The notes under the pieces: generated by a model | What the model was told of the DNA's origin: nothing | The model's input: the letters and a program-made list of their open reading frames with translations, nothing else | Database searches by the model: none | Origin: Mnemiopsis leidyi | Lineage: Eukaryota > Ctenophora > Tentaculata > Lobata > Bolinopsidae | Length of the DNA stretch: 64,000 nt | Assembly (NCBI GenBank): GCA_000226015.1 | Contig: JH154850.1 | Coordinates: 90,711 to 154,710 of the forward strand | Direction: 5' to 3' | Made by a program: the position numbers and the translations under genes | Part shown: one piece after another, positions 35,574-47,539 of the stretch | How the letters are laid out: the number at the start of each line of letters is the position of its first letter | How positions within the stretch are numbered: position 1 is the first letter of the stretch

Positions 35574-35900
35574 TTGCTTTGTACAGCAGCACCCACCCTC
35601 CTGTCATTTTATTTGCTTCGAATGAGGGTCGGACAAAATTAGACAAAGCTTGCTAGACGTTGCTTTGCTTCACTGCCGCGAAGCGGCAGCCTCCGGTGCG
35701 CGCGAAAATAAGGGTCACAGCGTGAGACATGACAATAGCGTGCATAAGAGCCTTGTTAGGTGAAGCTAGTTTAGTACCTAGGTATTGTAAACCAGAGCTC
35801 GTTTGCGCATCGAAAGCACCTTTTGCGCATTGTAACCACCAGCACCTGGTTAGGTGAACCTCAGTTCAATGTGACTCAGGCCAGGGTTACGAAATGTAAG
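35574..35900 (-). repeat. GC-rich dispersed repeat mosaic
   Basis: 35574-35650 is an inverted copy of the family at 47-125 ('cttcgaatgagggtcggaca'). 35684-35698 holds the short palindrome 'ccgcgaagcggcagcc'. 'cacctggttaggtgaa' at about 35836 recurs, with changes, at 37572, 37622, 61306 and inverted near 61437. Confidence 0.65.
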
Positions 35901-36410
35901 CGTAGCTTTTGACCTTTTAGCTCTAGATACATGGTAAACTTATGCAACTGCTTTATCCTTAACCTGGCTAACGCTTACGAGTCAATATCCCGGTGATCAG
36001 GACTCCAAATCAATTTCAAGGACTGTATTTTACATAAAGTACCACTTCGGTCGAGGCGACGTTTTCCGGATTGTTTTGGGGGAACAAGTGAAACAAGGTA
36101 AATGAGATTAGGAAATATAAGGTAACATGACAATAGGCAGTTTAGGATTATATCTAACGAACCGGAGCGAACCACCAATAGACTACTTCACTAAATACAA
36201 TTTAACCATAACGAAAACTATCCGGTAAAAGGAGATGGGACATGGCCTCTGCTAACAGCGGTCTGAACGGCAAAGTGCCGTGGGATAGGTGTCCCAGGCT
36301 GTAGGTTAGCAAGCTGGAAAATGGAAAACGAAAGACAATAACACTTTTGGGTCTGCCCGTTTTATAGAAAACCCGATGATGACTGAACCTACGTGAAATT
36401 AATCATGTCT

Positions 36411-36420
36411 NNNNNNNNNN
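36411..36420. other. Assembly gap (10 N)
   Basis: Run of N; the true gap size is unknown. Confidence 0.99.
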
Positions 36421-36865
36421 GTTAGGCCTACCAATGCCCTAATTTGGGAAAGAGCTGCTCTCGAGCGAGCTTCTCAGATGGTGACGAAGGCAGACCATAT
36501 TAGGAAGAGAAGGGGCTCATATCCTTATACGGTCAAAATAGTTTTTCTCGATTCTTATACTTATGACACACCCATTTCCTTAAAAATTTATACCATCGTG
36601 ATCAGGAGATCACTGGCTATACAACGGTACTTAACCCCAAAAATTTTTTTGATGTGACCTAAAAACCGGCCACGCTATGCTTCATCTAACAATATTACTC
36701 TTTTTTCTCTTCTATTATATGTATTGATTGCACTGCTAATCAAATTAAACATATTTTGTTTCAACACTCCTTAATTAGGTGGTCAATATCCTATCGTTGA
36801 TGATTGCATAGAGTTAAAATGGACCAATTGCACTTTGAGCCACAAACAACTATTTAAGCAATTAA

Positions 36866-36946
36866 TTGACGAGATGATATCCGTCTAACGCTCTAACGAG
36901 GAGAGCAGAAAACTGCAGAGCCGCGGGTCGGGTAACATCTCGACAA
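36866..36946 (+). mobile_element. Miniature inverted-repeat element, 81-bp reference copy
   Basis: Ends 'ttgacgagatgatat' and 'gtaacatctcgacaa' form imperfect terminal inverted repeats of about 14 bp. The element is flanked by the perfect 8-bp duplication 'gcaattaa' (36858-36865 and 36947-36954). No coding capacity. Eight-base duplications are typical of hAT, P, Merlin and some Mutator elements; the ends do not settle which. Confidence 0.8.
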
Positions 36947-37123
36947 GCAATTAAGTGATCTCAAAAACCCCTATTTTAAACAATTCGATGCTCTAATTCA
37001 ATAAATGACCTTTCGGATTGGCAAGAGTTCATATCTAATTCAATAAAACGTCAGCAATGACTGCAAAAACTATCTATTTACACCCAATTATTTTAAGATT
37101 TAATAAAACGCGCTTCCTGGTCT

Positions 37124-37205
37124 CGCTTTGTACAGCGGCGCGCACCCTCCCGTCATTTGCATTTTATTCGCTTCGAATGAGGGTCGGACAAAGTCAGACA
37201 AGGCC
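37124..37205 (-). repeat. Copy of the GC-rich dispersed repeat
   Basis: Carries 'cttcgaatgagggtcggaca' followed by 'aagtcagacaaggcc' and, before it, 'gtacagcggcgcgcaccctc'. It is the inverted counterpart of the copy at 47-125. Confidence 0.75.
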
Positions 37206-37369
37206 AAGGTCTCGCTCCGATGATAACATGTAACATGAACGTCACTTCAAAACTAAAATAATATTTATTGGTCAAACCGACATGCAACATATGCAACTTG
37301 AGATATAACAATGTAAGTTTCTACACTTACAGAAAAGGAAATGAGAACCCCAAGCTATAGCTTTGCTCT

Positions 37370-38100
37370 ACACTCTAACCGAAGCCCTTTTGCGCGCCGC
37401 CTGCAGCATGTTGGACAGAGTTTGCTTTAACAAAAGCCCTTTTGCGCGCGTCCGCGCGCGAGCCACCAAAGGTGGCTGGTAGCAGGCTCGCAATTTGCTT
37501 TTGCTGCTCTCCTGGCGTTTCGTTAAAGAATTAATGATTAAACGGACGCGGACATAATTTTGTCAACATGCGTAAGCACCTGCCTGGTTAGGTAAAAACG
37601 GAGCCTAGCCGCCGCGCGCGGTGTAAGCACCTGGTCTGGTTAGGTAAACTTTACATTTAGAACTTTTTAAAAATTCATGCATTGCCATGCCAATAATGCG
37701 TCAAAGCGCGTGATCTGGTCACCATCAACCATGCAATGGACATCACATGATGACATGGCCATGGACATTATATCCTTTCCGGGTGCTCAGTGCTGAGCTG
37801 CGCGGCTCTGCATCTACGTTTCCCTTTGAATCAACAACTTCACTAAATGCTATCACTAAAACATTAAAAACTTGAAAAGCAACTAGGAGGATAACCTCCC
37901 CCTCATTATTTGAGCAGTCAGTTATCAAATTCTAGTGGGAACAGCTTGTCTACATGCCAGGAGAGGAATAATTTACGGGTTTCATCTTGTAGGTTGATAA
38001 CATACTGTCGCGGCCATCACGCGCTGTCACGCATTTCTGGCCTGGCGAAGAAATTCGAAGAAATTCTAGACGCGCATCGCCCGTTGAGTTTCACCTAAAA
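37370..38100. repeat. GC-rich repeat mosaic
   Basis: Contains two 'gtaagcacctg..tggttagg' units (37572 and 37622), a 'ctgctctcctggcgtttcgt' segment related to 61665-61700, and 'cttgtaggttgataacatac' related to 265-290. Several repeat types have been stacked here. No coding region was recognised. Confidence 0.6.
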
Positions 38101-41100
38101 GCTAACTTCAGGAGTGCGTGGTATGGAGCACCCTATAAGTATCTGCTTAAGACAATGTACCAACTTTAGTTTAACAATTTGCAGTAAGTTGCCCTATCCA
38201 TAATGTCTTGTTTAAATCTACCTGCCTGTACTTCATGTGGTTAATTCCTTCAACAAAATCACGTGTTTGGTTTAATAACTTCACTATTTATTTAGATTTT
38301 TTGGCCATATTTTTACAAATTGCTCTCAGTTGGCCCTTGTCCCAGGGGCGCCACTTGGGGGCGCCTTTTTACCGCCGAGGGGCGCCATATTGGCTTGACA
38401 TACAACGTTACGCCACTGTTCACAAGGCCTACAAACTCAGATCCCAAGATTTGCTACTTCATTAATATTGACAGTCCGGTACTGTTAGTCCTACTAAAAT
38501 TTATAAGTTTATCTTTCGAAGTATTTATGATTTTTACGTAATTTATTAAAATTGTGAATAGATTTCTGAGGTATTGACTATTGGTATTAGCTATTTTTTA
38601 AATGTGGCTGCTTAGCCAAGTTTTATTTTTCTATTTAAGTATTAAGATTTTGTTGCCAAGTGCAAACTTGGATAACATTTTTTATCTGTAACTTAGTAAT
38701 TAACTATCACACCAATTACTTTGGTGACCAAACGAGTTACCTAATTAAATAACTGTAACTAGTTGAGATGTTGGGAATTTTAAATTTTATTGAAACTAAG
38801 ACGTTAATGAGTTGAAGCTTGCTTGAAGGTGAACAATTACAAAAGAGCATTGTGGGCGTTAAACTGTTTGACTTCAAATTTAAACTGGAACGAACATTCC
38901 CTGGTCACTAGTTCAACAATACGTTTACGTAACACGTAAGGTAGCTGCATATTAAAAACGACTTGCTGGCATAACTTGATTAGATATTGAATGCACGCAC
39001 ACGCGCTTCAATTAGGTAACGAACATACATACTTACTGATTTTAATTAAGGTCTCCAACCCGAGATTTTGAGTGTGATAGGAAGAGGGAAATTCGCACCA
39101 ATGATATTTTATATTACAGGCTATGCTTTGACACAACAAATATCATCAGGCTGTAAATCTTAGTGGAGCTTAATCTAGTCAGTTAAGTTGGGGTCCAGAG
39201 TTAGAGTCCAAGGCACCCTAGTGCCTCATCACGGATGTTGCTAGTATCCCTAATCGTTTTTGTATTTCAGTCGACATCTACCTTCGTGTTTGGCCCTTAA
39301 CCCAAAGGCTAAATTGTTAGCCCTATTATATTTTGTGTCCCGTTGATTTATTCATGTTACATTTTGTCAAATATACATCTTTGATGGAAGTTTCAAATCA
39401 AATCAAATCATTGCCACTTATGGAATTAACAATTTCCAATGTTGAGCTCTTATTGAGAATAAAACTTCCAGCTGACAGAACTAACCGACAGAATTGAAAT
39501 TTTAAATACCCTCAGTTTTCACTCTTGCAGCATTAAAAAGTGACAAAGCCTGAGTGGATGGCCAGTTTTCACGTCAACAAAATCTTCTAGGGCCAGAAAT
39601 TGGACTTAAAATGACATTTCATGTGCTTAAATTGAGGAAAACCTCAATTTTGCACCTAAAATAGACTGTGCACCTAAAATAGACTGTGAGTACAGTAGGA
39701 GGATAATTTTTTCACTGATATAAACTATTAATCTTTTTGCTTTTATTACAGTTAATATATAAAATCCAAAGATGAAACTTGAGCTTCAAATAAAGATAAT
39801 TATAAAGTCATAGCAAATGGTTCGAAATGTCACAATTATCCTCATAGTAAAATATAAATGAATATATAAATAATGAATTATGATGCCAGCATCATCACAC
39901 CTAATCTCCTGAACTAATCTGGCTTAACTTTGTTATAAATGTCCAAAATGACTATTGTACAGACATCGGGCACAATGGAAAATCATTGACATCCCGTTGC
40001 TTGCTGTTACAAGACAAAATATTGGCCTGGAGTAAAAGTGAGAGTAACTTTGATTTTGAATTCAGTGATTCTTGACCTCAAAACCACCACGAAATTTGTA
40101 AATGACATATTGGGAATCTCTACTCTTTTACTTTTGGACTTATTGAGGGTAATCTTGAAAATTTCAATGTCTCCGTCACAACCGAAACCACCAAATTTCC
40201 CCTTATCTTGACCTATATTTCGTGATGAAAACAAGGTCCAATCTGCTTGAGTTTGGTCAAATTTTGAAGAACTCAATAAGACTGATCACTGAGCCCCTGA
40301 AAGCATCATGAAAGCACAAATTTATTATCCTGACTTTATAAAACCTAAAATCCTCCAAAATTAGGATATTCTCGATTAAGCTGCTATTGCTGTCCTTCTT
40401 AATCTTCCATTTATCACTTCTCTCCCCATCAAATGTATGTATCTATGCAATATTAGTATAACTACTCCTTCTTAGTCCTCCATTAATCAGATTGAAGATG
40501 GTGTATCCATTGCCATTACAACTCTGCCCACAAACATTTTGATGACGAACTTTATGTTCTTGTTACCTACCCATCAGAAAAATATGTGATTTCCTCTTAG
40601 AAAATCAATCTCACCTTGTCAATTTGCCGTCTGACAAAAAATCAGGCCCTGAAAGAAAAATTTATGGCCAGAGCAGTTCATGCCATCCTCTCTATTAACA
40701 AAGTGCAACAGCAAATTATAATTCTCCTGATTTTCATCTTAGCACAGGAGCCTGTTCTATTCTATAAATCATTTACTTCAATTATTTCAGAATCACACCT
40801 ATTGTAAATAAATGTAATTATATTATTTGTACCCTTGTATCATTGTATCTTCACAGGGCTCAAGTAATAGAATACATGTTAAACTCATTTAGGTAGATGT
40901 CTTATATTTTGAGATGAGTTGTAAGTTAAATCAATCTTTACAATTTAGGCAATTTAATAGATACATTCATTTTGAGGATGGGTCATTGCGTGATAATATT
41001 GCTCAATATTGATTGGCAGTACGTTACTCATTGGTCAATTGCTGTGATGTGATATGAATAATCTGAGACCTCTCCCTTAAAACCTTAAAAATGCTATTTT

Positions 41101-41138
41101 CCTAGAAAATAACCTTTCATATTTTACCCAATTATAGT
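38100..41138. other. No recognisable gene; LINE remnants
   Basis: 38335-38390 has a small GC hairpin ('aggggcgccacttgggggcgcc'-like). 39180-39415 looks like the 3' end of a retroposon ending in '(tcaaa)n' units. 39880-39965 on the minus strand is the 3' tail of the same LINE type as 22952-23665. No gene was supported. Confidence 0.45.
39880..39965 (-). mobile_element. LINE 3' tail with conserved hairpin
   Basis: On the minus strand the phrases 'ggagattaggtgtgatgatg' and the hairpin ATGATGC-TG-GCATCAT (39880-39895) match the 3' end of the LINE at 22952-23665. Any body further 5' (40-40.9 kb) is too decayed to recognise. Confidence 0.6.
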
Positions 41139-42953
41139 ATGGTAAATTATGGGGATGTAAATGATGTAAACACTGATAGTAGTACTCCTGAGACAATAAA
41201 TGGATCGGGGGAACCTCACCAAAATGACAACAATCCCACTCAAGACGATATCCTCAGTCATTTTCAGGAAGTTACTGGTAAATAATAAATATACTTCTAT
41301 ATTTTACCATATTGTAAGGCTACAATCTTTTAAGATTGGAATCAAGTCACAGTTATAACTAACGTTACCCACCTCCTTGTACTGTATATTGTGATCAGCA
41401 TGAGTTTACTCAAAGTTATGTGTATCATTCGCTTCACTCAGAAATTATATACATTGCTGATTTATGAGCAATTATTGGGAAGTAAAATTTGACATGCAAA
41501 ATATGATCATGATAATATTTGTAATATTTCCAGGTAAAACAGAAGTAGAAGAATGTATGAGACTTCTAGATGAATCAAACTGGAACTTAGAGCAAGCAGT
41601 ACAACTTTCATTTAATCCTCTTCCTCCAACACCTCCCTTAGAGACGGTTCCTGTACAAAGTCATGAAGAAGGGCCCTCTTCCAGTGGCCAACTTGTAACT
41701 CCTCCTCAAATTACTGATAACGAAATCCGGCAACGTCTGATCACGAGTTACAGTAATCCTGCCCTAAATCCAGAAAATCCCAATTTCATTGGTCCAAGAA
41801 TGAGTAGTTTGTCAGGACCTGTTATTAATCGACAAAACAGATCAGTCGTTCAAACTTTATATGGCAGTTTTTGGAACATACTTTGGTGGCCCATAAACAT
41901 CGCTTACAAGGTCCTACAAACAATTTTCCACTTTACATTAACCCTTTTTTCAGTCCTGGGCCGCCAACTGCACGCCAGGCTGGTCAAGAGGTCGAGAGGT
42001 TCATAACTGAGTTCGACAACAAGCATGGTGTCCTCCACCCTCGGTTATACCATGGTACATACCGTGAAGCTGTTAGTCACGCAAAACGTCACTTGCGTTT
42101 TCTCTTAGTGTATCTGCATAATGAAGATGACCCAACTTCGGTACAGTTTGCCAACAATGTCATCTGTACAAACCTTCTGAAGAGTGTAGTCGAAGACAAC
42201 TTGTTGTTCTGGAGCTGTTCTGTCAAAAAGAGGGAGGGAGAGTGTGTTTCAGAAAGTCTGAACAAAGCTAAAGCTCCCTTCTTAGGATTATTGTGTTTCA
42301 AAGAAGGGCAAATGAGGATGGTTTACAAACACCAAGGGTTTGCAACCGTAGAACAGGTCATCTCAAGGTTAACCACTTCTATTGTGGAAAACGAGCCCCA
42401 CCTCAACAGACAACGCAGCAGCAGAAACCGTGATCGTGTTAGTGAGAGTACATCTTCTCAACTCCTAATGCAGGAACAGGATGCAGCCTACCAAGAGTCT
42501 TTGATCAGAGATCAGGAACGAGCTAGGAAGAAAGAGGAAGAAGAGCGCGCTATTAGGAGAATACAAGAAGAAGAAGAGCGAGTGGAAAGAGAGAAGCGAG
42601 AAAAAATCGCTGATCGAGAAGCTCTTCGTCAGAAACTTAAAGAGAATCTCCCAGAACAAACCAAGGAGGATACTTTGTCTCTTTTGTTCCGACTTCCAAA
42701 TGGCTCAAGAGTCTCTAGAAAGTTCTCTCCAAACACCACAATAAAAGAAATCTATGAGTTCGCCTTGACCTGCGACGAGTCACCCAACTTCTTTACCTTA
42801 GTCAGCAACTTTCCCAAAAGGGTGTTACCGGTAGATGGAGATGCGCACGACAAGACCTGCGTAGAGATGGGAATACAGAATTCAACCACTCTGTTTGTTC
42901 AAGAGATATTGAGTGAGGATGAGGAGTCTAGCGCCAGTGAGGCTGATTTGTAA
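41139..42953 (+). CDS. FAF2: FAF2/UBXD8-like UBX-domain protein (one apparent frameshift)
   Basis: Exon 1 is 41139-41277 and exon 2 is 41534-42953. Order of parts: an N-terminal UBA-like helix bundle ('DDILSHFQEVTG', 'VEECMRLLDESNWNLEQAVQ'), a hydrophobic hairpin ('FWNILWWPINIAYKVLQTIF'), a UAS thioredoxin-like domain ('FDNKHGVLHPRLYHGTY', 'HLRFLLVYLHNEDD'), a long E/R-rich coiled coil, and a C-terminal UBX domain with the p97-binding loop 'NFPKRVLP'. FAF2 sits on the ER and lipid droplets and recruits p97/VCP in ER-associated degradation. The reading frame changes at a run of six T (41945-41950): upstream sequence reads '...FHFTLTLFSVLG', whereas the conserved continuation 'SPGPPTARQAGQEVERF' is in another frame. 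One extra T would join them. Everything else is open, so an assembly error is more likely than a dead gene. Confidence 0.88.
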
Positions 42954-43854
42954 CCGGAATGTCCAGTTTTGGTGCGGCTTCTAAGTTTAAGTACAGTTGA
43001 CACACTCTACGAGAAATCACTGTACTGTTAAGAATTCGTTGATGTTATTAGTTTTTGTAACTGTTGCGTTGCATATAGAAAAGATCATTTTCGTAGGTCA
43101 CGATTTTGTACGAAGTGAATAAGGTTTTAGATTGGAATTTATCTTCCTCGATCATTGTTTGAATTGTTAAATGAATTGCTGCACATTAAGATAACATTTA
43201 TGAAGTTTGATTAAACTGTAAACTATTATTTTAAGGGTTTTTTTAATTACTGTAAGCAGTGTATCTTAAACAAATTGAATTTCATTCAAGCTTGTTATAT
43301 TTCATAGCTTCTAGTAATCGTTTTAGTAGTGCTACTTTTAGGACTCCTGTGCATTGTGTCTTATATAATAATTACTCTAAATGTCTTATATAATATTTAC
43401 GCTAAAGATTTTATGACTAATGATATAGAACAAACAGAAGTACAAAATTGTCGCGGGTGGCTTCATATCAACTTGCTTTGAGGAATTAGTTTGAGCTACT
43501 TTATACATGATGATTTGGAACAGACGAGTTGAGCAAAGTTTCGAATGTAAATTGAAAGATTAACGATTGTAAATTGTATAATTCCAACGAGCGTGCTCAA
43601 TTATTGTGTAAAAATTGTCTGACTATTGCTCAAATTCTTCAATATAATAGCATTATCGTACCATAATTGGACCTTTACATATCAAAAAGTGTTACAAAGA
43701 CCGTTACAACGCTTTTGATCTGAACAGTTCCTTATATCTTATAAAGTATTATTTACCAAATATTTACCAAATATTCCCCCTACTTAATATACCTTTTGCC
43801 TTGCTCTAAATTCACCTCCCCAAACAACTTCAAGGTTTATGTACTGGTATCATC

Positions 43855-45504
43855 ATGTCGATGAGAGACATGTTAGAGTCCCAGAACCCGGAACTAGAAG
43901 CTGCCGGATCCAGACAGAGCTGGCACGATCTCTACAAGAGTAGCTCCTGGATCTACGTGGGCGGTCTGGACTATGGGCTGACTGAGGGGGACATTGAGGC
44001 GGTCTTCTCGCAGTACGGGAAAATCGTACAGCTTAATTACGTCAAAGATAGGTGGGAATTTTGTGTGTCTGTATTCTGTAAATATGCATGGCAATTTAAA
44101 TTTTGAAATTAGTTTCCGTTTGGTATTTAATTTTGGACATTTATTTTGAACATTTAATTTTTAACATTTAATTTTGAACATTTAATTTTGACCATTTCTC
44201 GGGTGATTTCGACAAGACTATAACGTCGCAACAAGCATGTATAATGAATGTACCACTGCCCAGTGACAGAAAGTTTAGATTTGAGGAATCAAATGTCATG
44301 CCAAGTCAAATTCATGAAAGTGGCTAATACAGTACAATAAATTTGTAAAAATCGTCAACCAAACGTTTCGAAGAATTGCCACTTGCAGCCCAGCTACTTT
44401 TCTACCTAAAGATTCGAGCTTTTAGTTACTTCAAAGTTCAAATACGTTGAGTTTAAAGTTGAGTTTAAAGTTGTGTTTTAAGCTCGTGAGACTTTATTAA
44501 AATGCTGACATGGGAGAAGAGACAGCAGCAAACAACAGTTACCCACACCTTCCCGTCAGTACCCAAAACTCTGTACCCTTGTATTGTACAACACGGGTTA
44601 CTGTTGAACAAAGTTCGCTTCTTTATATACGAATACGAAGTAAGATAGGATCGCTATGTGTATTGCAATACTTACACTAGTACACATCATTAAGTGAACG
44701 ATGTACTGCATTATAGTGCATGTATCTGAATTGTAGGTTGATAAAGTCATGTGTATTTTGTACATCCGTATAATGGGTATGACTAACAGTGCACAAATGT
44801 AAAATGGACACTTGAATTAAGTCTAAATGTAAATATAAATCAAATGTAAAAAGCAACTATCGCATTTACAGTCCTCCAAACAAGTTTCTTTCATGTAAAA
44901 GTTGGTGGCGTGGCGGAATGAAGATTTCTGTGTCTTTCGTTTGATACCATGTAGTACGATGAGTCATCCAGAATGACTAACATTGCTTGTCAATAGTACA
45001 TATCAATTTATGGGTGCGTATATAGAAGTACTCACATGTACACAGTATACACAGTACATCCCACACAATTTAACTGCAGCTATATATGTGCCCATCTATG
45101 AAATGTACACTTTTTAACTTTGCTTGCACTCGTTTGTGTAATGCAAACATGTTGTCCCACTTACCTGGAACGACAGACACACGTTTAAAACCAAGCACTC
45201 AGAATATTCATTGTATCAAAAATCAATCTTATCTTTCGTATGTTGTTATCATTGACGATGATATGTGATTTTCAGGGACACGGGAAAACCTAAAGGGTTC
45301 AGTTTTATAAACTTCGAGGATCAGCGCAGTACAGTCCTCTCAGTGGACAATCTAAATGGGATCAGACTTTGCAACAGATTTCTGAAAGTTGACCATGTTC
45401 GAGACTACAAACCACCAGATTTCAACGACAAACCGGTTAGAAGACTTAATGACAGCAAATTGAAGTCCCTTAATTTCAGTGAAATATCGATTAACTTACA
45501 ATAA
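43855..45504 (+). CDS. RBMX2: RBMX2 (Ist3/Snu17-type) RRM protein
   Basis: Exons 43855-44051 and 45276-45504 give 141 aa if the second exon runs to its stop. One RRM: RNP2 'WIYVGGLDYGLTEGDI', RNP1 'KGFSFINFEDQRSTVLSVDN', then 'RFLKVDHVRDYKPP'. The unusual SWHDLYKSSSW leader before the RRM is typical of RBMX2. In the spliceosome this protein is part of the RES complex (with BUD13 and SNIP1) on the branch-site side of the U2 snRNP. The length resembles yeast Ist3 (about 148 aa) but is far shorter than vertebrate RBMX2, which has a basic/SR tail. An internal donor at 45435 (CCG|GTTAG) would splice in phase to the SR-rich exons at 47082-47338 and 47441-47537, giving 236 aa. Which form is made cannot be decided from sequence. 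Confidence 0.88.
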
Positions 45505-45763
45505 CTTGATACAGACTGGTCGGGACCTCTATTGACACAATCTCTTCTATTTTTGTTCGGCTGAGGCATACGAATACGGCCATCCATAATTATTCTGGTG
45601 TGTCGGAACGTAATATTTAGTTATTTTGTGCTGTTGCTTTACTCATGTATACCATTAAAATCAGCATTAAAAGTTAAAACAAACGCTTGCTTTTTTCAAG
45701 ACACTAAATTGGGAAGTCTTCTCATTCTAGTAGTGTAGAGTGGTGTATTTGACATTGTTACTA

Positions 45764-46624
45764 TTATCCGTTCCAATCACAAGGCTGTGATTTACTAGCC
45801 ACCGTCTTCAGAACAACTCCCGGAACTTGCACCCATCCCGTTCCCATGGGATTTCCCGTAGCCATCCCATCCCTGTAGTACAAAGCACCGTCAGTCCGTA
45901 GCGCCAGCACGATGTCCGTACCGGAGGCGAGCCATTTCATTTTGGGGGAGGAGGAGACCTCCTCCCAGCTACCTCCGTCTGTGTCCTGGTCGTTGTAAGT
46001 GTACCGCCTGTAGTAGACCCTCCCCGCGCTGTTGACATGCCAGACTCCGCTGTCCCCCACTGTTATGTGGATCCCTCCTCCATCTATCCTGACCCAGCTG
46101 CCTCGTCTGTACCGGTACAGATCCCCGCCTCTGTTTACAGCCCAGATGTTGCCCCCGTTACTGACGTCCAATTCAGCCTTGTTTCCCGGTCGGTCGATCC
46201 AGTTTTTCCTGCTGACATCCCTCTCTCCGTCCCCGACGGACATACTCCCGTCGTCCTTTACAATCCAGACCTCGCCCACGCTGCTCGCTACTTCCCTGTT
46301 GTTCCCTCCGCCGGCTATTGCCTGCCATTTGCGGCCGTCTAATCGATACACGTTCTTGTGGATGTCCAGACCGTAAATACCCTTCTCACCCGCACTCACT
46401 CGCAACATTTTAGCGGGCAGATTTTTCCATTCTCCAAATCTTGCACTCTGACAGCAGGACACTGACATGAAAATGTAATCAAATTTGGTTTGTTAATTTA
46501 TAAGATTAACGGTAACGATTGCTACGCTGTAAATCCAGCTAGAAATCACTTACTTGAAGTTTAACACTACTACAATTTACTAACCCAATGCCAGAAGTAT
46601 CACTACAGCTGCAGAATAACTCAT
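45764..46624 (-). CDS. Secreted tectonin-repeat lectin
   Basis: Exon 1 (46624-46585) encodes a signal peptide, 'MSYSAAVVILLAL'. Exon 2 (46461-45764) encodes the rest; 245 aa in total, phases consistent. The mature protein is made of about five tectonin beta-propeller repeats: 'FGEWKNLPAKMLRVSAGEKG', 'KWQAIAGGGNNREVASS', 'NWIDRPGNKAELDVSNGGN', 'SWVRIDGGGIHITVGDSG' and 'GWVQVPGVVLKTVASK'. It belongs with tachylectin-1, fish-egg lectin and slime-mould tectonin, which bind bacterial surface sugars or lipopolysaccharide. The coding exon is clearly more GC-rich than its neighbours. A two-cysteine pair just after the signal (SCCQS) may form a disulfide. It lies on the opposite strand between RBMX2 and the SR-rich exons, possibly inside an RBMX2 intron. 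Confidence 0.88.
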
Positions 46625-47081
46625 CTCGAAATTTAAAAAAAGCAGAATTAACCAACTGTTGGCAGTAATAGCACCGTATGTATATAGCGCCGTAACCACA
46701 TTATAAAAGGGCTGTGGTCATGTGACCATCTTAACACCTAGAGCGAAAATAACTGTTTGCACCTTCCTTGTCAAACTTCATGAAGTAGTCCCCTGTGTGG
46801 ACCGTAGTTTTTATTGGCGGACTATCTTTGTCGGACAGCAAATCTGGGAAATATGGCAAGATTCGAAGAATTTTATTGATGGATGGCCATGACAGCTGGC
46901 TGTAACGCTTAGTAGAAACAGGTGTTCGATAATAGAAAAACACCAAGAAAATCCTGATTTTTTTGGACAGAAACTTGTTCTAATAGCTGTTATTCCGAAT
47001 AATAATCTACCAGTGACCTTAAGCTTCGAACGAAATACCACCGATTCTAATTTTTCCATTGCTAACAAAACAAAACTTCAG

Positions 47082-47537
47082 AGAAGCGACAGCCGGTCCT
47101 TCAAGGACAAGCGAGGAGGGGGAGGTAGAGGGTACAACTATAACAGCAGCAACGGCCGAGAGGGTCTCGGCAGTTCGAGCAGCAGTTCCGATAGAAAACG
47201 TCAAGACCGCCCAGGATTTGGATACAGCAGGAGAGACATAGAGCGCGAAGCCGTGCAGGCTGCCTCCTCCCGCAGCTCCAGACGGTCGAGATCTTCTAGT
47301 TCTAGTTCTGAGAGTTCACGGTCACGTTCAAGATCAAGGTCAGCTATCGTGCATTGTGTGATTTGTGGCAAGTGACACTTTTTTCCTGACACTTAACTGC
47401 ACAGTAACAAATTTTGTTCTAAGTCGCTGCTAAATTGCAGGTCGAGGAGCAGGTCCAGATCTGACAGAAGAAGTAGAAAACGTAGGGAAGTTAAACAAGA
47501 ATCACGAAGTCCGCAGTATAGAGACATTTCTCCTTAG
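47082..47537 (+). CDS. SR-rich C-terminal exons (possible 3' end of RBMX2)
   Basis: Two exons, 47082-47338 and 47441-47537, with a good acceptor (TGCTAAC-type branch point at about 47060, then CAG) and consistent phase, ending in TAG. The protein reads 'RSDSRSFKDKRGGGGRGYN', then serine runs, 'RPGFGYSRRDIEREAV', and long RS/SR dipeptide tracts ending 'SRSPQYRDISP'. This is an RS domain as in splicing factors. No ATG exists in frame, so a 5' exon must lie upstream. The nearest plus-strand gene is RBMX2, whose second exon has an in-phase internal donor at 45435. Vertebrate RBMX2 also ends in a basic, SR-containing tail. An independent SR gene with an unseen first exon is the alternative. Confidence 0.6.
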
Positions 47538-47539
47538 AC

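Noticed and set aside
39180-39420. Definite LINE 3' end with (TCAAA)n tail
   Set aside because: Tail resembles a retroposon terminus, but no coding part or second copy in the window supports the call, so it is only mentioned within the intergenic entry.
46032-46376. Plus-strand frames over the lectin gene
   Set aside because: Antisense shadows of the GC-rich tectonin exon.
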